64,000 bases of DNA. It comes from Micropterix aruncella (taxonomy: Eukaryota > Arthropoda > Insecta > Lepidoptera > Micropterigidae). Both the position numbers and the translations under genes were made by a program. The stretch lies in contig OX155957.1 in NCBI GenBank assembly GCA_944548615.1, positions 22,668,758 to 22,732,757 of the forward strand, given 5' to 3'. Within the stretch, counting starts at the first letter, position 1. Each line of letters starts with the position of its first letter. The notes under the pieces are model-generated. The model did not search any database and was not told where the DNA came from. It saw only the letters and a list, made by a program, of their open reading frames with translations. Below, one piece after another: positions 27,501 through 42,500 of the stretch.

Positions 27501-30500
27501 ACTGGATGCTACCTCGTCATCTAACTTCAAATTTTCAACCTTTCAGATGTTCCTGTGATATCGGAAATAGATAGACATCACTAGGGGCATGGTCTGGTGA
27601 AGGAGGATGTTACAGTACTTCAAAGACAGCTTTTTCAATAGCAGCCATCGCAACTCTGGACTTTGGCTGGGGCGTTATCTTGAGAAACAAAACCATTTTA
27701 GCAAGTTTGCCTCTTCGTTTATCAAGTATTTCATTTTGCATTTTTTTATTTCTTCAGCGCATAAAGCCGCCATTATAGTAGCTCCATAATCAAGGTATTC
27801 AATCATCGCGACCCCTTGACTGTCTCGGAAAAGAGCGCAGGATCTTACAGGCGGATTAAATAGCCTTTAATTTCTAACAACTTGGAAAAGATAGTCGTTT
27901 CTAGGTCATGGACTGTTGTTTTGATTCAGGATCGTATGGTGAAGCCATTTTTCGTCCTTAGTTATGAATCGAGCCATAAAACGATCAGGATCGTGTTGTA
28001 ATAAATGCAAAGAGCGTTACGAAATCTTCAGTCTAGTTTTTCTGCAAGCCTAATAGTTGCACTACGTGGAAGAGAGCGCTTTATTTCGACCAATTATTGA
28101 TTTCTTGATTTATTTTCAGCTATATATTGTTTTTAAAATGTAAAATATTGAGATAAATCTTTGTGAATAATTAGATTTATGTGACGTTATTATTTGCATT
28201 ATTGTATTTTAAAATAGATCCATTGAAACGCAGCATATGGCTGTTTTTAAAATTTCTTGTTTTAAATTTTTAAACAATTTCTACAAAGCATATGATTTTT
28301 TGGAAAAAAATGCAGGAATTTGTAAAAAAATTAAAATAAATACAAAAAGTTACCTTGAAATAAGTCATATTATTTTTATAAAAACATTCTTTAAAGAACA
28401 TAGGAATGTTAAAAATCACCCCTAAAGTGGGGGGTTTTTAGATAGATGATATTTTAGATACATTTAATACAGATTATATAATTATAAATTGGTACTTAGT
28501 TAATTCATGTCCTTTAACTTGTATGGTGAATGAGCGCATCTGCGCACCCGCCTCAATTTTGAGGCGGGTGCGCAGATACGCTCATGCACCATACAGGTTA
28601 AAAGACATGAATCGGTATTTATGAGTGATAACTATCAATTTATGATTATATCATCTATACTTCGACATTACGTCTTATTCTAGAACAGCAGTTCTTAAAA
28701 CGGGGTCAGCGGTCCTCTAGGCGATTTTCGTAGGACCGCAAAAAACGATCTTGAAGTCGATCGCGATATCCTTGAGGTATCGTGGAAACAGCGTGTATTC
28801 GTTCTTAGCAAAGAAAGGAGGATGGACGTTTTTGGCGCACCAATAACGATGGGTGAAGCGTCATTGGAAATGTTTTTATATGTTCTAAAACTTTTTCTTT
28901 GGAGGGGAATCTCAAATCGCTGTGGGAAAAAAAGGGTAAAAATAATAAAAAAAAATTATTTAAAAAAAAAATATAATATATTTTTATATTTGGGTGTTAT
29001 TCATGATAAACAATATTTTTTTCAAGGATAAGGAAAAGTTTTTAAGGTCGTTAATAATACCTACTTAAATACTCTTATAAAAATAGTTATCTTGATTTTA
29101 TATGAACAAAACTTTTGTTCATTATTAAGAATATCCATTATGTGCAAAATAAAATGAAAACCATTATGTGCAAAATGGATATTATTATTGATGAACCATA
29201 GTTCTAAAAATAGGGTGTTTTGTCACAATAAATTATAAATATAGCTTTGTTTTTATAAGAGTGTTTATTATTAAGAACCTTGAAAACTATTATTTATCCT
29301 TGTAAAATCATGTATAACACCTGAAGGTGATAAAAAATATATTTTTTATGTTTTTATCCATAACTTTTTTCCCATGGCGATTTGAGATTTTCCGCCCTAG
29401 AAAAAGTTGTAGTTACCTGTGCAGCAAGCTGGGAAGTAAGTTGGCCTTCACCCACATGCCTCCAGGGTAAGACATCCGGTTGCAGAATTCGGGTATCAAC
29501 AGCTCTTTGAACGGCATATAGGTTTCATCATCGCGTTTCTTCATTCTACCGAAATCACGACGGTCCTCCATGGGACCGGCATTCAGAGTCATCGCTCGCG
29601 GCAGAAGACAATTCAACCGACTCGTAATAAGTTTCACCTGTAGCAAAGCAACTCTTTAATGAAAGCAAAAAATATATATTTATTTATTTACATTGAGGCA
29701 CACAACAAATTACATATCTAACCCTCTTTCGGATGCCAGTCATTCCATACAAAATTTTCAAAGCCCTCGATAATTTGTTTGTAGAAGGTGTGTGCAAGCA
29801 CAGACATGGGGGAGGGGGGGAGGGGTACGAAAATCCCAAAAACGTGATTACGTAATATGTGGATGGCCCCTAATGACTAATATAATTCAAAGAATCATTT
29901 AATTCGCGTCTTTTATATTCAGCAGTATTTTATTGACGTATTTTTGTCCCACTATCTGAATAAGTTCACACGGTTTACAAGTATAAATAGAGCTCAATGT
30001 AATTAATTCATTCATTTCGTTCACCTCGATCACTTCTGTTATATTGTCTCTACTGGTAAGTCATCTCTCTAAATTAATGTTTATTAAAACTGTTCAAATA
30101 TTCATATTGTGTTTCTCTACTCTCTGTATACGTTGAGGTGCAAGGACAAAATAAGAGACCTCTGAGGTTGTGAGCTAAGGACTCCTCATCTACACTCACG
30201 TCCAGAGTTATTATACAGGGTGCGGCAGTGAGGACGGACGGTTTTAAAAAAATCATAAAATAGTTAGTTTATACTCAAAAACATATTTATTGATGGAATC
30301 AGGTTCGCAAGGAAATAGCATTTGAGACAGTCAAGTGTGGAAAATCACATCAGGCATGTGGTGGCCGAAATCGTTGATGCAGTGCTGGAGGCGTTCTTGG
30401 AAATTTGCGTAGACTCTCTCCAACATCGCTCTTTCAACTTGGGCGACTTCCACGCGAATTGCGTGAAATGATTTTTTCTAATGGGGACACCTCAAGGCTA

Positions 30501-33500
30501 AAGTATACGATAACAAGCCCCGAACTCTGGACGAATTGAAGGACGCAATTGGCGTGGAAGTCGCCTAAGTTGAAAGAGCGATGTTGGAACGCCTCCAGCA
30601 CTGCATCAACGATTTCGGCCACCACATGCCTGATGTGATTTTCCATACTTGACTGTCTCAAATGCTATTTCCTTGCGAACCTGATTCCATCAATAAATAT
30701 GTTTTTGAGTAAAAATTAACTATTTTATGATTTTTTTAAAACCGTCCGTCCTCACTGCCGCACCCTGTACATACATCATTTGATCATAGCAAGAGTTAAA
30801 AAGATTGTATGTAGTTGAAGTCGGTCCACTAGAGGGCGCGCTAGTCATACTTAAATCTTGAAATATTGGAGTTAGAGACTTGAAATTCGGTACACAGATG
30901 CCTTTTTAGACCGAAATCACATTGAGACATTTTGGTTGGAATATCTCGTATACAAGCGATGTATATAATATTTAAATTTTGCCATATTTAAGAAAATACT
31001 ACATAATTTATGGAAAACTACCATTTTAATACCACAGAAAATACTACAAATACACTAAGAATTAGCGCGCGAGGGAGGGGGGGGGGGGGAGGTTGGGTTA
31101 GCGGTGGGGCTTGTCTAATTGCTGGAAAAGTCTTGGGGTGATGACACAACCGTTTTTTTTTTCATACTTTATATCACGCATAAGGTTCCTCATTTCGACG
31201 AATCAAAGGTCTAAAAAATTTATGCAAATCGCGACGGAAGCAAACCTCACGATGAATGACAATCAAGATAAATCATAGGTACATACCTCCAAAAGGTGCT
31301 GTTTCTTGTTTCCTAATACTGTTATGTTATATTTCGCTTGGTAGTAATCTGCGTATGTATGAAAATTATCATTTGGAAACTGCGACATTGGATTCATATT
31401 GTAACATATATCAGTCACGAGATATCTGAAATAAATACTCAAAATTACATTTTGGTTTCGGCTTTCTTCTCTCAACGGACAATATCGCAAATTTCAAATG
31501 GAGCACAGTGAATCCGTCCACTACAAGTTTTACATATTACAAATTTTACACATTATGTTACGACATTGGATGACTCTAAAGGCAAAAAAAACTACAAAAC
31601 CTTTGTAGTGAATTGGTGGTATTGTGAACGCTCACATGTGGCAAGACAGCTGTCCTAAACCTACCACAGTCGGTCGTTAGTCCTGAGTCCACCGCTCACC
31701 CCCCCCCCCCCCCCGAAGTATAATAATAGTATTATGATGGGCCCGACTCCGGTCGGTGAATTCCATGTTTGTATTTTATTGTAGGCATTCCAGATATGGA
31801 TGGAACCTATATTTTGTCAGAGACATCAGACTTATTGAGTGTGTGCAAAAAGAAGAGCCACTAAAATGATACGAGGATGCCGATATTACAGTTACGAAGA
31901 AAGGCTCGATCCGCCAAATCTGAAGGGTAAATGAGCGAGGAGATCTCATCGAGATCTTTAAAATACTGACAGACCATTACAGCTGTAAATCAGTATCATC
32001 TATATGTCTCATTAACCAAAACCATAATCTGCGTGGACACTGCTGGTTGATATTCTAAACGTCAGGCAGTGGACTATATAATTTAGCATGGGTGCTGGTG
32101 AGAGCTGGATGTCCAAGTGTGGAGTAAGCCAAAATTGCAAAAAGAAGTACATTGAAACACCGCTTCTTCTCGGACCTTTTTTGGCTGCTCTACTGATGGG
32201 TAGCTACTCTAGACGCTGGTGTCGTCCCGATGAGGAATTCCCAAAATGGACGGCACTCCGAGAACTATTTTTATTATAATTTTTCGCGGACAAAGCAAGA
32301 AATCACTGTATGTGACACAAACACGCACGGAGTTTCGACTAAATATTCGACTGCACATAATTGTTCTTGTGATATCAAAATGTAGGTACAGTATGACCTC
32401 ACTTATCCGAGGTAATGTGGACCGAGGGTACTCAAAAACTCGGATAATACGGACTCTGATGTAAATCGAGGGGAAAACATATGGTAAAGTTTAAAATGAA
32501 TGAAACGTAGTCAATGAAGTAAAATAATACATTTTTTTTCTTGTAGATCTTGCAATTGGTTTTAAACCTTTAGCAGATTTTTTGTGCGGATATTGAGTGC
32601 TGAAGTCCATTCTTCCAGCGAAGAATCTGCCTCTCAAAATTATTTCACCCTTTATTTAGTAAGGTCCCACATGTGGTGGCGTTTGAGCCTTTTCATGGTT
32701 ATTGGTTTACTTAGGGCTATGGCTAAGGTAAACCAGGCTCCCCCTTTATTGGAACTAAGGATAGGATTTCGGGATACACCCGGCGTGTCCAACTGCTTCA
32801 CACTCGTCGAAGAGAGATTTGCCTAGAACATCAAATCTTTCTTGTGCGACAGAGTGGTCGACTCGTGGAACAAGCTGCCTGTAGTGTGTTAAATGCAGGA
32901 ACAGCGAATGTTTTTAAAAATCGACAGATTGACATTACATTACATTACATTTTCGTCGTGTCCAATTGACGGCTAAAGACCGCTCTTGGACGTGTCAAAA
33001 TAATTGGGTTAGGTAGTAAGTCTCGTTACTACTCTTTACTGAACATATATAGGTAGTCAAGAATTAACTACTAGATTGTCAAACTATAAATATAAATAAT
33101 CAAAATAGAAGCCTAATATTTAAAGTAGTTAGTAATTTGAAAAGATACGTAGTAAAATTATTCATCGTAATATTAGAATTGTCAGTAAAATGTTAATTAA
33201 TCAAATTAAAGCTATGTTATGCATTAACCCGCACAGCACGTAACATCCGATTCGGGACATTTATGTCGGCCGCCTAAAGCACGTAACATCCGATACCGGA
33301 CAAAGCGCTCGCCGCTGCGAAAAATGCAATTTACGATTCGAAACGTCGTACTAATATGCTTTCTGAGCGCGCAACGATATGGCCAAAATATCTTTAATTC
33401 AAGATTTCCGTGTCGCAATATCGAACAACGATTTAAAAAGTGAGCATAGACGTCAAACGCCTAGTCTCCCGTCGGCAAACGCACGGCCGCGTACAGCTCC

Positions 33501-36500
33501 GCGAAATTGGTGATAAAAAGTGTGTGTGTGCAGTTTTTGAGTGTTATTTACCGGAGAACAGTGAGTAATTTGCATTTTAAGTAGTTTCAGAATGAGGATT
33601 AGTCATTTGAGATAGTCCATTTGCTGTTTTTCACGAATTTTTAAAGAAAACACTTCGGCGACAACAAACGGCTCGCGAAAAAATGGTTGTTATTATTTTG
33701 TAATGTTTATGAAATATCCCGATATATTGCGAAATATGACGTAATGTCGCTTTAATTTACTAACAAAATAAGTATTGCTTCATTTACATCCTAAGTTATC
33801 ACATAATTAGGCGTATTTTGAAAATTATATCTTGTTTTGTAAAATGAATCGCGCAAAGAAACTTGTTTTGATAATTACTATGAGAGAATAAAGTGCGATT
33901 TTCCATAGTTTTTCGATGAAATGTGACTCTTTGGAGTATAGTAATTAGTTATTAGACATATAATAAGTCTAGGATAAGACAATATAATTGAAAAAATCTA
34001 ACGAATTTTATATTATGAGCATTCAAAGTTTATTATTAAGTTCGGACGCGGAAACTCTCAAAACTTTAGATTTTTCTATAATATCAGACAAAGCTCAAAG
34101 TTCTGGTGTGATTTCTAAGAAGTGTGATGTAGTAATAAAGTTATTTTGAAAGAATTTCATATAAAAAAATACCATAAGTAGTCACAAATTAAAAATTAAA
34201 AATTTTTTTTTTTACGAGAATACATAAAATTTTTCTTGGCTGAATAAATAAATATTTTTGTATGCAAATAAGTAAAAAAAAAATATCGTTTTGGTAAAGC
34301 ATTTAATAAAGAACATAACTGTATTTACAATTTTTGCATATTTTACGTATTTTGTGACAAAAAAATCGAAATGATTTTATAGGCGAGTTTTTTCAGTTTG
34401 CCAATTTTGTAATATTTATTCATTATTATCTTAATTGTTTTACGAGATAAGGTTATAATGTTTTATATGTCAAATTTCAATGCGATCATTTTTCTCTTTA
34501 TCTTTTTTAAATACGTTTAGTGGTTTATAAGTTATGATCGTTTTTCTCAAGGCCGTTGACTCGCGTCGATTTTTTGCCCGAATATGTCGCGCGCAAAAGT
34601 GATAGGTGAGTTTTTACTTCGCGACAGGAGGGGTTAAACTGAAAGTACAGATATAAGATCATATAAAATAATCAGACAATAAGGCTCTACTTTTTCAATT
34701 AATTTAAATGGGCACAATATTTGAAAAATCATGGTACTCAAAAAATGGCCAGATTATAGAAAGGGTGGCCTATCACCATCTCCTTGATGTTTTTATTGAA
34801 TTTTATGTCCTCCAGCTGTTTAAATTTTGTAGGGAGTAGATTGTAGAATTTAATGCTAAGGTACAAGTAGCTTTTCTGTACTTTTGACAGTCGTATTCGG
34901 GGTACGCATAAAAGGGGGCTACCGCGGGTATGATGCGAGTGAATGTCTGCATTAATTGCAGTTTCTGCGAGGTGCTGTCTAGCATAAATTAAACACTGGT
35001 ATATAAAGGTGCGAGGTGCTGTCAAGCATACATTAAACATTAGACAAGTTCAGAAAAACTTTTTGGACAACTTTTTTTCTTACCTTGAAAGAACACCATC
35101 CCTTCGGTACCACGGACTTACAACTGAATTCATATAATTAGATGGTAAGTTCATTATTTTCCTGACATCATCGATAGGCTGCTGCACAGGTTCAACAATC
35201 CTTGACTCGTTTATCAAATTCCAATTTATTTCTTCGCTTGATACTACTGTGACGACTGGCACAACGAAATAGCAGTTGTCGCCAAGTTCTTCGTCGAGAA
35301 TTAAAAACGGCTTAGACACATCCAAAACATCACTAAATAGCAAGTGGTGGTATCTGCAAAAAATGTAGAATTGGAAGAATCAATAAAATATATAATAGAA
35401 GAGTCATAAGTTACAATTGTGTGACTCATTATGAGTAGTTATAAAATATAAGCGTTCTTATTTTGCATATGTTCTTTCGCTGCTAACGTACGACGCGGAA
35501 TTATGGGGCGTGCAGACAACATACACATAGCCTTCATTACGCAGAACAATAGCGCCCGTGCCGCTTGATACGCCTGCAAGGCCTCTGTTTAGAGATCTGT
35601 GCATAACGCTGCTGCTGTCCATCTATATCAGTGGTTCCCATTTAGTTTTTCCTGAGTACCCCTTTAAAAAATAACCCAAACACGCGTACCCCTTGCAGTC
35701 AAAATGATAAATATAAAATTAGTTTCTCGTCAACTTTAAAAACCTAATGTCAATTAACCCCTCAAGACAGTGACGTCCCGAATCGGGACGATGTATTGTA
35801 GTCAATGCTCAGTAATGTCCCAAAACGGGTACGAGCGCAGCGCGACAAACCGCGCCCTCATGAACTGAATTTACACCAAAATCACAGTGCAACCACCCCC
35901 TGTTAGATATGTGTGAGAAAGATGGATACATTCTGTATTATATGATTATTCAGTCGTGATTGTCGCAGTCTAGAATCCGTAATATAATTGTTTGTATTCT
36001 GGGGGCCCTTAGCCCTTAGTCGAGAGCTACCTTTGCTCGTATCTGTGCTTCTCTTCGGATATTTTGTAGCTTCTCTTCGGATATATGTATCAAAATAAAT
36101 AAAACGAACTAATAGATTTGGTAAAGCATGTACACAAATGTGTTTACAATTTCTAGATAGGGTTTTGTATTTTGAGATAAAACGTTGATATCGCTGAATA
36201 AGTGAGTTTTTTCAGTTATCCAACTTTCTAATAATTATTCATAATTATTGAATTGTTTTACAAAATGAGGTTTTAATGTTTTATATTTCAAATTTCATTG
36301 CGATAATTCTACAATTCTTCTTTTCATGATCCATCAAGTAGTTTCTTTCTTATGATCGTTTTTCTAAAGTGCTATATTTTTATTTATTTATTTATTTATT
36401 AATTTCGGGAAACATACAGCGCTTCATTAATTATTACTAATTATTCTAATACACAGTTTCGCTGGCCGATTAATTGTTTCCTACATTATTTTCTTATACG

Positions 36501-39500
36501 GTAGATCAAAAAATTGCATTGCACTAAATTAAATTAAATTAAATTGCAATTGAACTATTGTAAGGATAGGAAAGGAGAGGGATGGGATATATGTAGGATA
36601 GGATATAGATATTCAAATTATATTCACTGTGTAATCACTTCCTAGACGCCTAGTGAGCTAAGGACAGCTTCGCTGAATTTAGGTTGATTCAGGTAAAAAA
36701 TGTCGATATCTTCAAATCGTCTATTATATGTGGTCATCAAGCGGTGCATAACAGAGTTTTGGGCGTAACTAGTATTCACACGAGGGATTTCGAACGTACG
36801 AGGAGAGCGAACCCTTCGTGGTGGAACTAACAACAACAGTTTATTTACCAAATGAGGGCTATCAATTTTGTTGTGAATTATTTTATGCAATAATATCATA
36901 TCAGCCGCTGTGCGGCGGTCTTCCAGACCTTCAACTGATCTTTTTGACCTTCAACTCTCAGACAGGTGACTGCCAAGATTTACACCCGCCGCTTGAGGGG
37001 TTAAAGACACCATATGCAACAGCAGGAGTTGTTAAGCAGAGCAATCGCTAGTTAATTTTGGGGCTGACCTAAAGGGCGTTTATCGCGTTAGCAAAGCACT
37101 ATTAAAAAACACTATCATTTTGCATGACTTACCGTTGTGAGAGCGATTTTTTTTTTGGTAAAATTTTATGATTATTTGTTGGGCAGTACTGCAAAAATAA
37201 TCAAACTTACCTTTTAATTTTATCGAATTCATTATTCGTCAGGTTTATACGTCGGTAATTCTCCAAGATGGTAATAAACACTTCTCCACAGGGCAAAAAG
37301 AGTGAGAAATTGCACATTTTTGGCAATTTCTGTTCAGTCAGGATTGCATAGCTGTGCTCATCATTGAGAATATTGAAGAAAACTCTTTGTTGCGAGTCGT
37401 CCAGAGCAAACCCTTCTGCTACAGGTTCTATGTTGATCACATGCATGTATAAGCTGTACGATGCTTTTTTATCATGAAGAGTAAGGCCTCGGAGTACTCT
37501 CGGGTACTGAAAATATAAAAGAATAATTTGCAGTCTCAGGAGAGACATATAAACACATGAAGGGTCATGGAGAACAATGATCAATATCAAAATTATCAAA
37601 TTATTAGTAATTCGACTTTTAAAATTTACTAATTTAAGTTTACTAACCTACCACAGCCGGTCGTTTGTCCGGAATCCACCGTTCACCCCCCAGATGTGTA
37701 ATAATATATGATGGGCCCGACTTCGGTCGGTGAATTCCATGACAGCTCTATTTGTATTTTATTTATTTTAAAAATAATATTTTAGCAAGGGTTTGAGTGA
37801 GAAATAAATAAAAAATAAAATACAAACGGAGCTGCCATGGAATTCACCGACCAAAAATCGGGCCCATCATATATAATTATTACACTTCTGGGAGGTGAAA
37901 GGTGGATTCCGGACTTACGACCGGCGGTGGTAGGTTTAGGACAGCTGTCTTGCCACATGTGAGCGTGCACCTTACCACCCATTCACTCCCCCTTCGAAGC
38001 CATAGAATTTGAGATGCAGAAATCGCGGTTGTAGATAATTTTTCTAGAAAGGAGTTGATTATTTTCCTGGAGAGACCAAGATCTTTAAAAAGGTCAAACA
38101 AAAATTTAGCTGGCAGGCCACGAGCGCCTACTTCCACCACGTGAAGGTGAACAGTGAAGCCGTTCCGGGTGATGGCATTTGCGAGGTCATGGTATTTATT
38201 TAATTTGTACTCGTGGTCTTTTGGGATATTTGATTCCCATGGAACAGTCAACTCTACGATAAGGACCATCTTCCGAGATAGAGAGTAAAGAGTTATATCT
38301 GGACGCAGGGCTGTGCATCCGAGACTTTCAGGGAATTTATACTGCTTAGAGACCGAATCGACCTCCATAATCCAATCTGAAGCTTTCTCGATTATTGAGA
38401 AAGGTTTTGCAAGTGAGATGTTTTTTGCCTTTAGAGCCAACCCGCACAAACTGTATTGGGGGTTTCGAGGATACTGTCAAACCCTTGTTGGCACGAGCCA
38501 CTGAGAGGCTAAGTACCTCGCGAATAACAGCAAGGACTTTGTCGTGGCGGTAAGTGTATCGTCCTTGATCCAAGGCCACCTTGCAGCCAGCTAGAATATG
38601 TCTAGCTGTGCAAGGGGTGTTGCTACAAAGGGGACATGAACTATCCGCGGCATAGCTCCAACGAGCGAGGTTACTGGGGTCTGGAAGTGTATGCTGAAAG
38701 GCATTTAAATAAAATTTCAGCATCTCTGGCGTCCAGTCATACAACATTACTTTCCAGTGCATTGGAGGAGGAATGCAAAAGTCTCCAATTGTTGTCCAAT
38801 CATTCTGGCATTGAAGGCCAATAGCGTGAGCCATACTATTGCTGTCGTAATCTCCCCGCAAGAGAGACTTCTTCAAGTCCACATCGCTCATGGTTGTACT
38901 GCCATACCCCAGACCAGTGCCATTCTGGCTGATTCCAGTAAGGAACTTTTTGTGGAAGTCAACGCGGGCTTGTAGATCATTTGACTCACTACGGCCACTT
39001 ACTACGTGCTTCGATATTGCCGGATCCTTGGAATTGCTTAGAATCGAATTTTTGGTTATTCTTGAGTTGGCGTAGAGCAGAAAGGGCAGTTTTAGAGCTA
39101 GCCCAAAATTGTGTTTGGACCTGAAGAGAGTCGAGGGGTCAGCTGGCTTGGCTAAGGACAACCAGGATTTTAAACTAGCTGTCACCAGTGCATCCAGACG
39201 AGACAACTTGCGGTGTCAACTACAACGGGCGAGCCCGTCACCACAGGACTTTTTAACGATTTATCCAGACGAGACAGTTGGGTTTTGGTGAAATCGTAAA
39301 TAAGAAAGGGCCATGACAAATGTGAAGTTAGATAGTTGTCATAGATCCAAGTCTTACGAGGGCCAGAAATTAGCAGTGCATCTATCTTTTCCAGGCAACT
39401 ACTGAAATGTTCTATAACATGATCGCCAGAGAGGTCTTTTCCCTGGCAGGTGATTTTCCTGCCAAGAAATTTGAAGTGGTTATTTGGGTCTATAAGGAGA

Positions 39501-42500
39501 TAATAGAGCCCTTATAGATCAATTTTGGGTCATAGGACGTAAATTTTGTGCCTATGCGGGCGAGTCCATAGCAAAAACATTTGGAGGGCTTCACTTTTAT
39601 AGAGCCTGACCAGTCGCAGAACAGCTCCACTTTCTGTAATAGCAGCGAGAGCTGCTTGGGGCTCCTGGTGATAAAAGTTAGGTCGTCGGCAAAAGCGAGG
39701 CACGACGATGTGTATTGGCCGTCTGTTTTAAAACGGTAACCCCACTTCTTGTCGAACTGGGTCAGGCTTTCCAGCAGTATATTGAAAACGATATTGAATA
39801 TCGTCGGAGAAAGGCAACAGCCCTGAAACAGTCCAATTGAATATGATATAGAGTGGGTAGTCCATTCGTGCGTTTTGACATGGAACGTCAGACAGTTGTA
39901 GTAGGAAGCTACAATGTCACGCACCACAGGTGGGAAGTTGTACCAGCGGAGCGCAAAGTGGAGGAGACTGTGCCGAACTGACCCAAAGGCATTCTCTAGG
40001 TCGAGCCAGCATACATTGATTTGGCGTTCGTGCTGTCTCGCATCCTTAATGGCAGCAGCCAAGAGAGAATTGTGCTCGAGGCAGCCTAAGACGCCACGCA
40101 TGAAGTCTTTTTGTACTGACACTCCAAGGTACTCGTTCCGGTGCATGAATTCGCTTATCCTCATGTGGACTATGCCAAAAAAGATTTTGGCCACAGTATC
40201 TGTCAGAGCAATGGGCCGAGCGTCCTTTGGTCCGGTGCAAACTGGGACCTTTCGGAATTAAGATGACTGTCGCTCGGCCGAAATTCTGTGGGACTTCACC
40301 GCTATTCCGTATATGTCGGAAGATGGATCCTAAATATTGCAGAAGGCAGGGGCACTTTTTATACACTAAGTAGGGAATACCATCGGGACCTGGAGTAGAG
40401 CCCGACGGCTTCCTTTTTATTTGATTTAAAATCTCATCTAGAGATGGGGGTTGAGAGGCGAAAGCTACTGTAGGCAGGTGCGGAGGTTTAATGTCCGGAG
40501 GAGGGCTGTGCGTATGGAGCCGCATTGGATCCTCATAAGTCGTCGAAAAGTATTCCGTGGCCATTTCTTCCGGGATTTGGATTGTGCCCTTAGCGGCAGA
40601 CAAAACCTTTTTACTGTAGTTAAAACGGTTTTTGTCAAACCGGGATTCCTCTTTGGACTTGAGAAATGCTTCTTTGCGCTTGTTGTTTTGCGTTGCTACG
40701 CTCTGTATCAGTTTGAGTATAGAGCGGTACGCGCGCGAGAAGTTGTGGCAGAGGGCCTTATCTCCGGCTTTCTTGGCTTCACGTTGCTGGCGACGAAGTA
40801 GCCGCTTCTGCCTACGGAGCTTTGCTTTGAATGCGTTTTCTCTGTGAACCGGGTCAACATGGGTAGATTTTGGGTAAACACCCGAGAAGTATTCATGGAC
40901 CGCCACCTGGAAGGACGACAGTTGAACACTGGCAGGGGCATTACGGTTCACAGAGTGGTCAAGGATTGAAGTTAAATTACTATTGTGAAATTCCCAATCC
41001 TCTTCTGCCTATAAACCGAATATATTTTCGTCTAAAAAAACATTTTACTTAAGTTATACCTCAGAAAAAAGCAAAAACTATAATATAATAATAAGAATAA
41101 TTGGGTTTTAAAAAAAAGGGTCACGGAGGACAATGTTCAACATCAACATTATCAAATTTACTAAAAAAAAATGACAATTTATCAAGGGTTGGTGGAGTGA
41201 GAAAAAAATATTTTCTGCCTATAAACCAAATATATTTGTTTAAAAAAAATAGATTTTACTTAAGTTATACTTTAGAAATCAATCCATGTTTGGAGCAATG
41301 GCGCACAGGCAGTTTATTGTGTCCACTCAAGCGGCGCCATAGCGGCACCGCTAGAGTGGACGCAATAAACTGCCCAGGCTCCATAGCGGAGCAGCTCAAG
41401 TGGACGCAATCACCTGCCCGGGCTCTGTAGCAGAGCCGCTCAAGTACAAAGGATTAATATAATAACAAACGAATCTTTTAATCATAGCTCTTATTATTTT
41501 AATATTATTTACATAAGATATAATTTTTTTATTTGGTATACAGGTTATAGTACAATTTGATAATCACCGAAGCAGACAGATAAGCACTCTAGTCATTTCA
41601 TCTTACTCCAACATTAATCAAGAGCGAACAGCTGGGGCCAGACCAACGAGCCGCCATTAAAATAGTAGCTCAGTCCTATCTATATTGAGTGCCACACTTT
41701 GCATTATATTTTCGTAAACACTTAGGATCATTTTTACCTTTAATTTATCAAAATTTAGCTATGTCCAGCAGGATAGGGGGGGGGGGGGGGGGGGAATGTA
41801 CTGCACTCTAAAATAAATCACCGTAACGTGTATTTACTCTAAATTATAATATCATGAACATTGGTTATACTATCAAGCAGCAATAATATTTGAATATTGC
41901 AATTTTAGACGTGGCTGGGATTTGGCTTTTACCGATGAAGTACATAAATGTGACTTTCCGAATGAACAATATGGCGTTCTCATTAATAGGCCACCATTGC
42001 AGACCTGTCACTGAGATTCCCAAAATGACCAACAAAATAAAAAAAAATATATATTCATACCAATCTCTTATGCAAACGGCGTCTGCTTTTTGTGCCCGCT
42101 TTTGGCTGTCCTTCTTTTTGATCATCTTCTGGCCAATGTGAAAAGAAAACATCTTTCATCGATTCCAAGATGGTTGTTTCACTCCTAAAAAAAATGTTTC
42201 AAATATGTATTTATTTATTTTATTTATTTAAGAATTAATTACTATAAAACATTGATTTGCTTACAAAAATAACAGGAATCGAATCTTAACCAATGCTTTT
42301 TTACTTCTGTCACCCAACTAGCCCGTTCTAGGGTGGACAGGACTCTAATATCACAATCAATTATGTACAAGTTTTAGTAAAATGTGGTCTTCAAAAATAA
42401 TAATTTAAAAAAAATTAAAAGATAATATAATAAAGAAAATGCAATTCTATTATATAATCGGCAATAAATATAATACAAAATTCGATTAAATAATATAAAT

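Noticed and set aside
28504..28611. Annotated microRNA precursor
   Set aside because: Arms are long and almost fully paired with nearly no loop, more like a foldback element; no evidence of a mature miRNA.
41865..42152. 95-codon minus-strand ORF over Dicer exon 3
   Set aside because: Wrong frame; the exon frame with GTK-x-RRR fits both neighbours, whereas this one would shift the protein.
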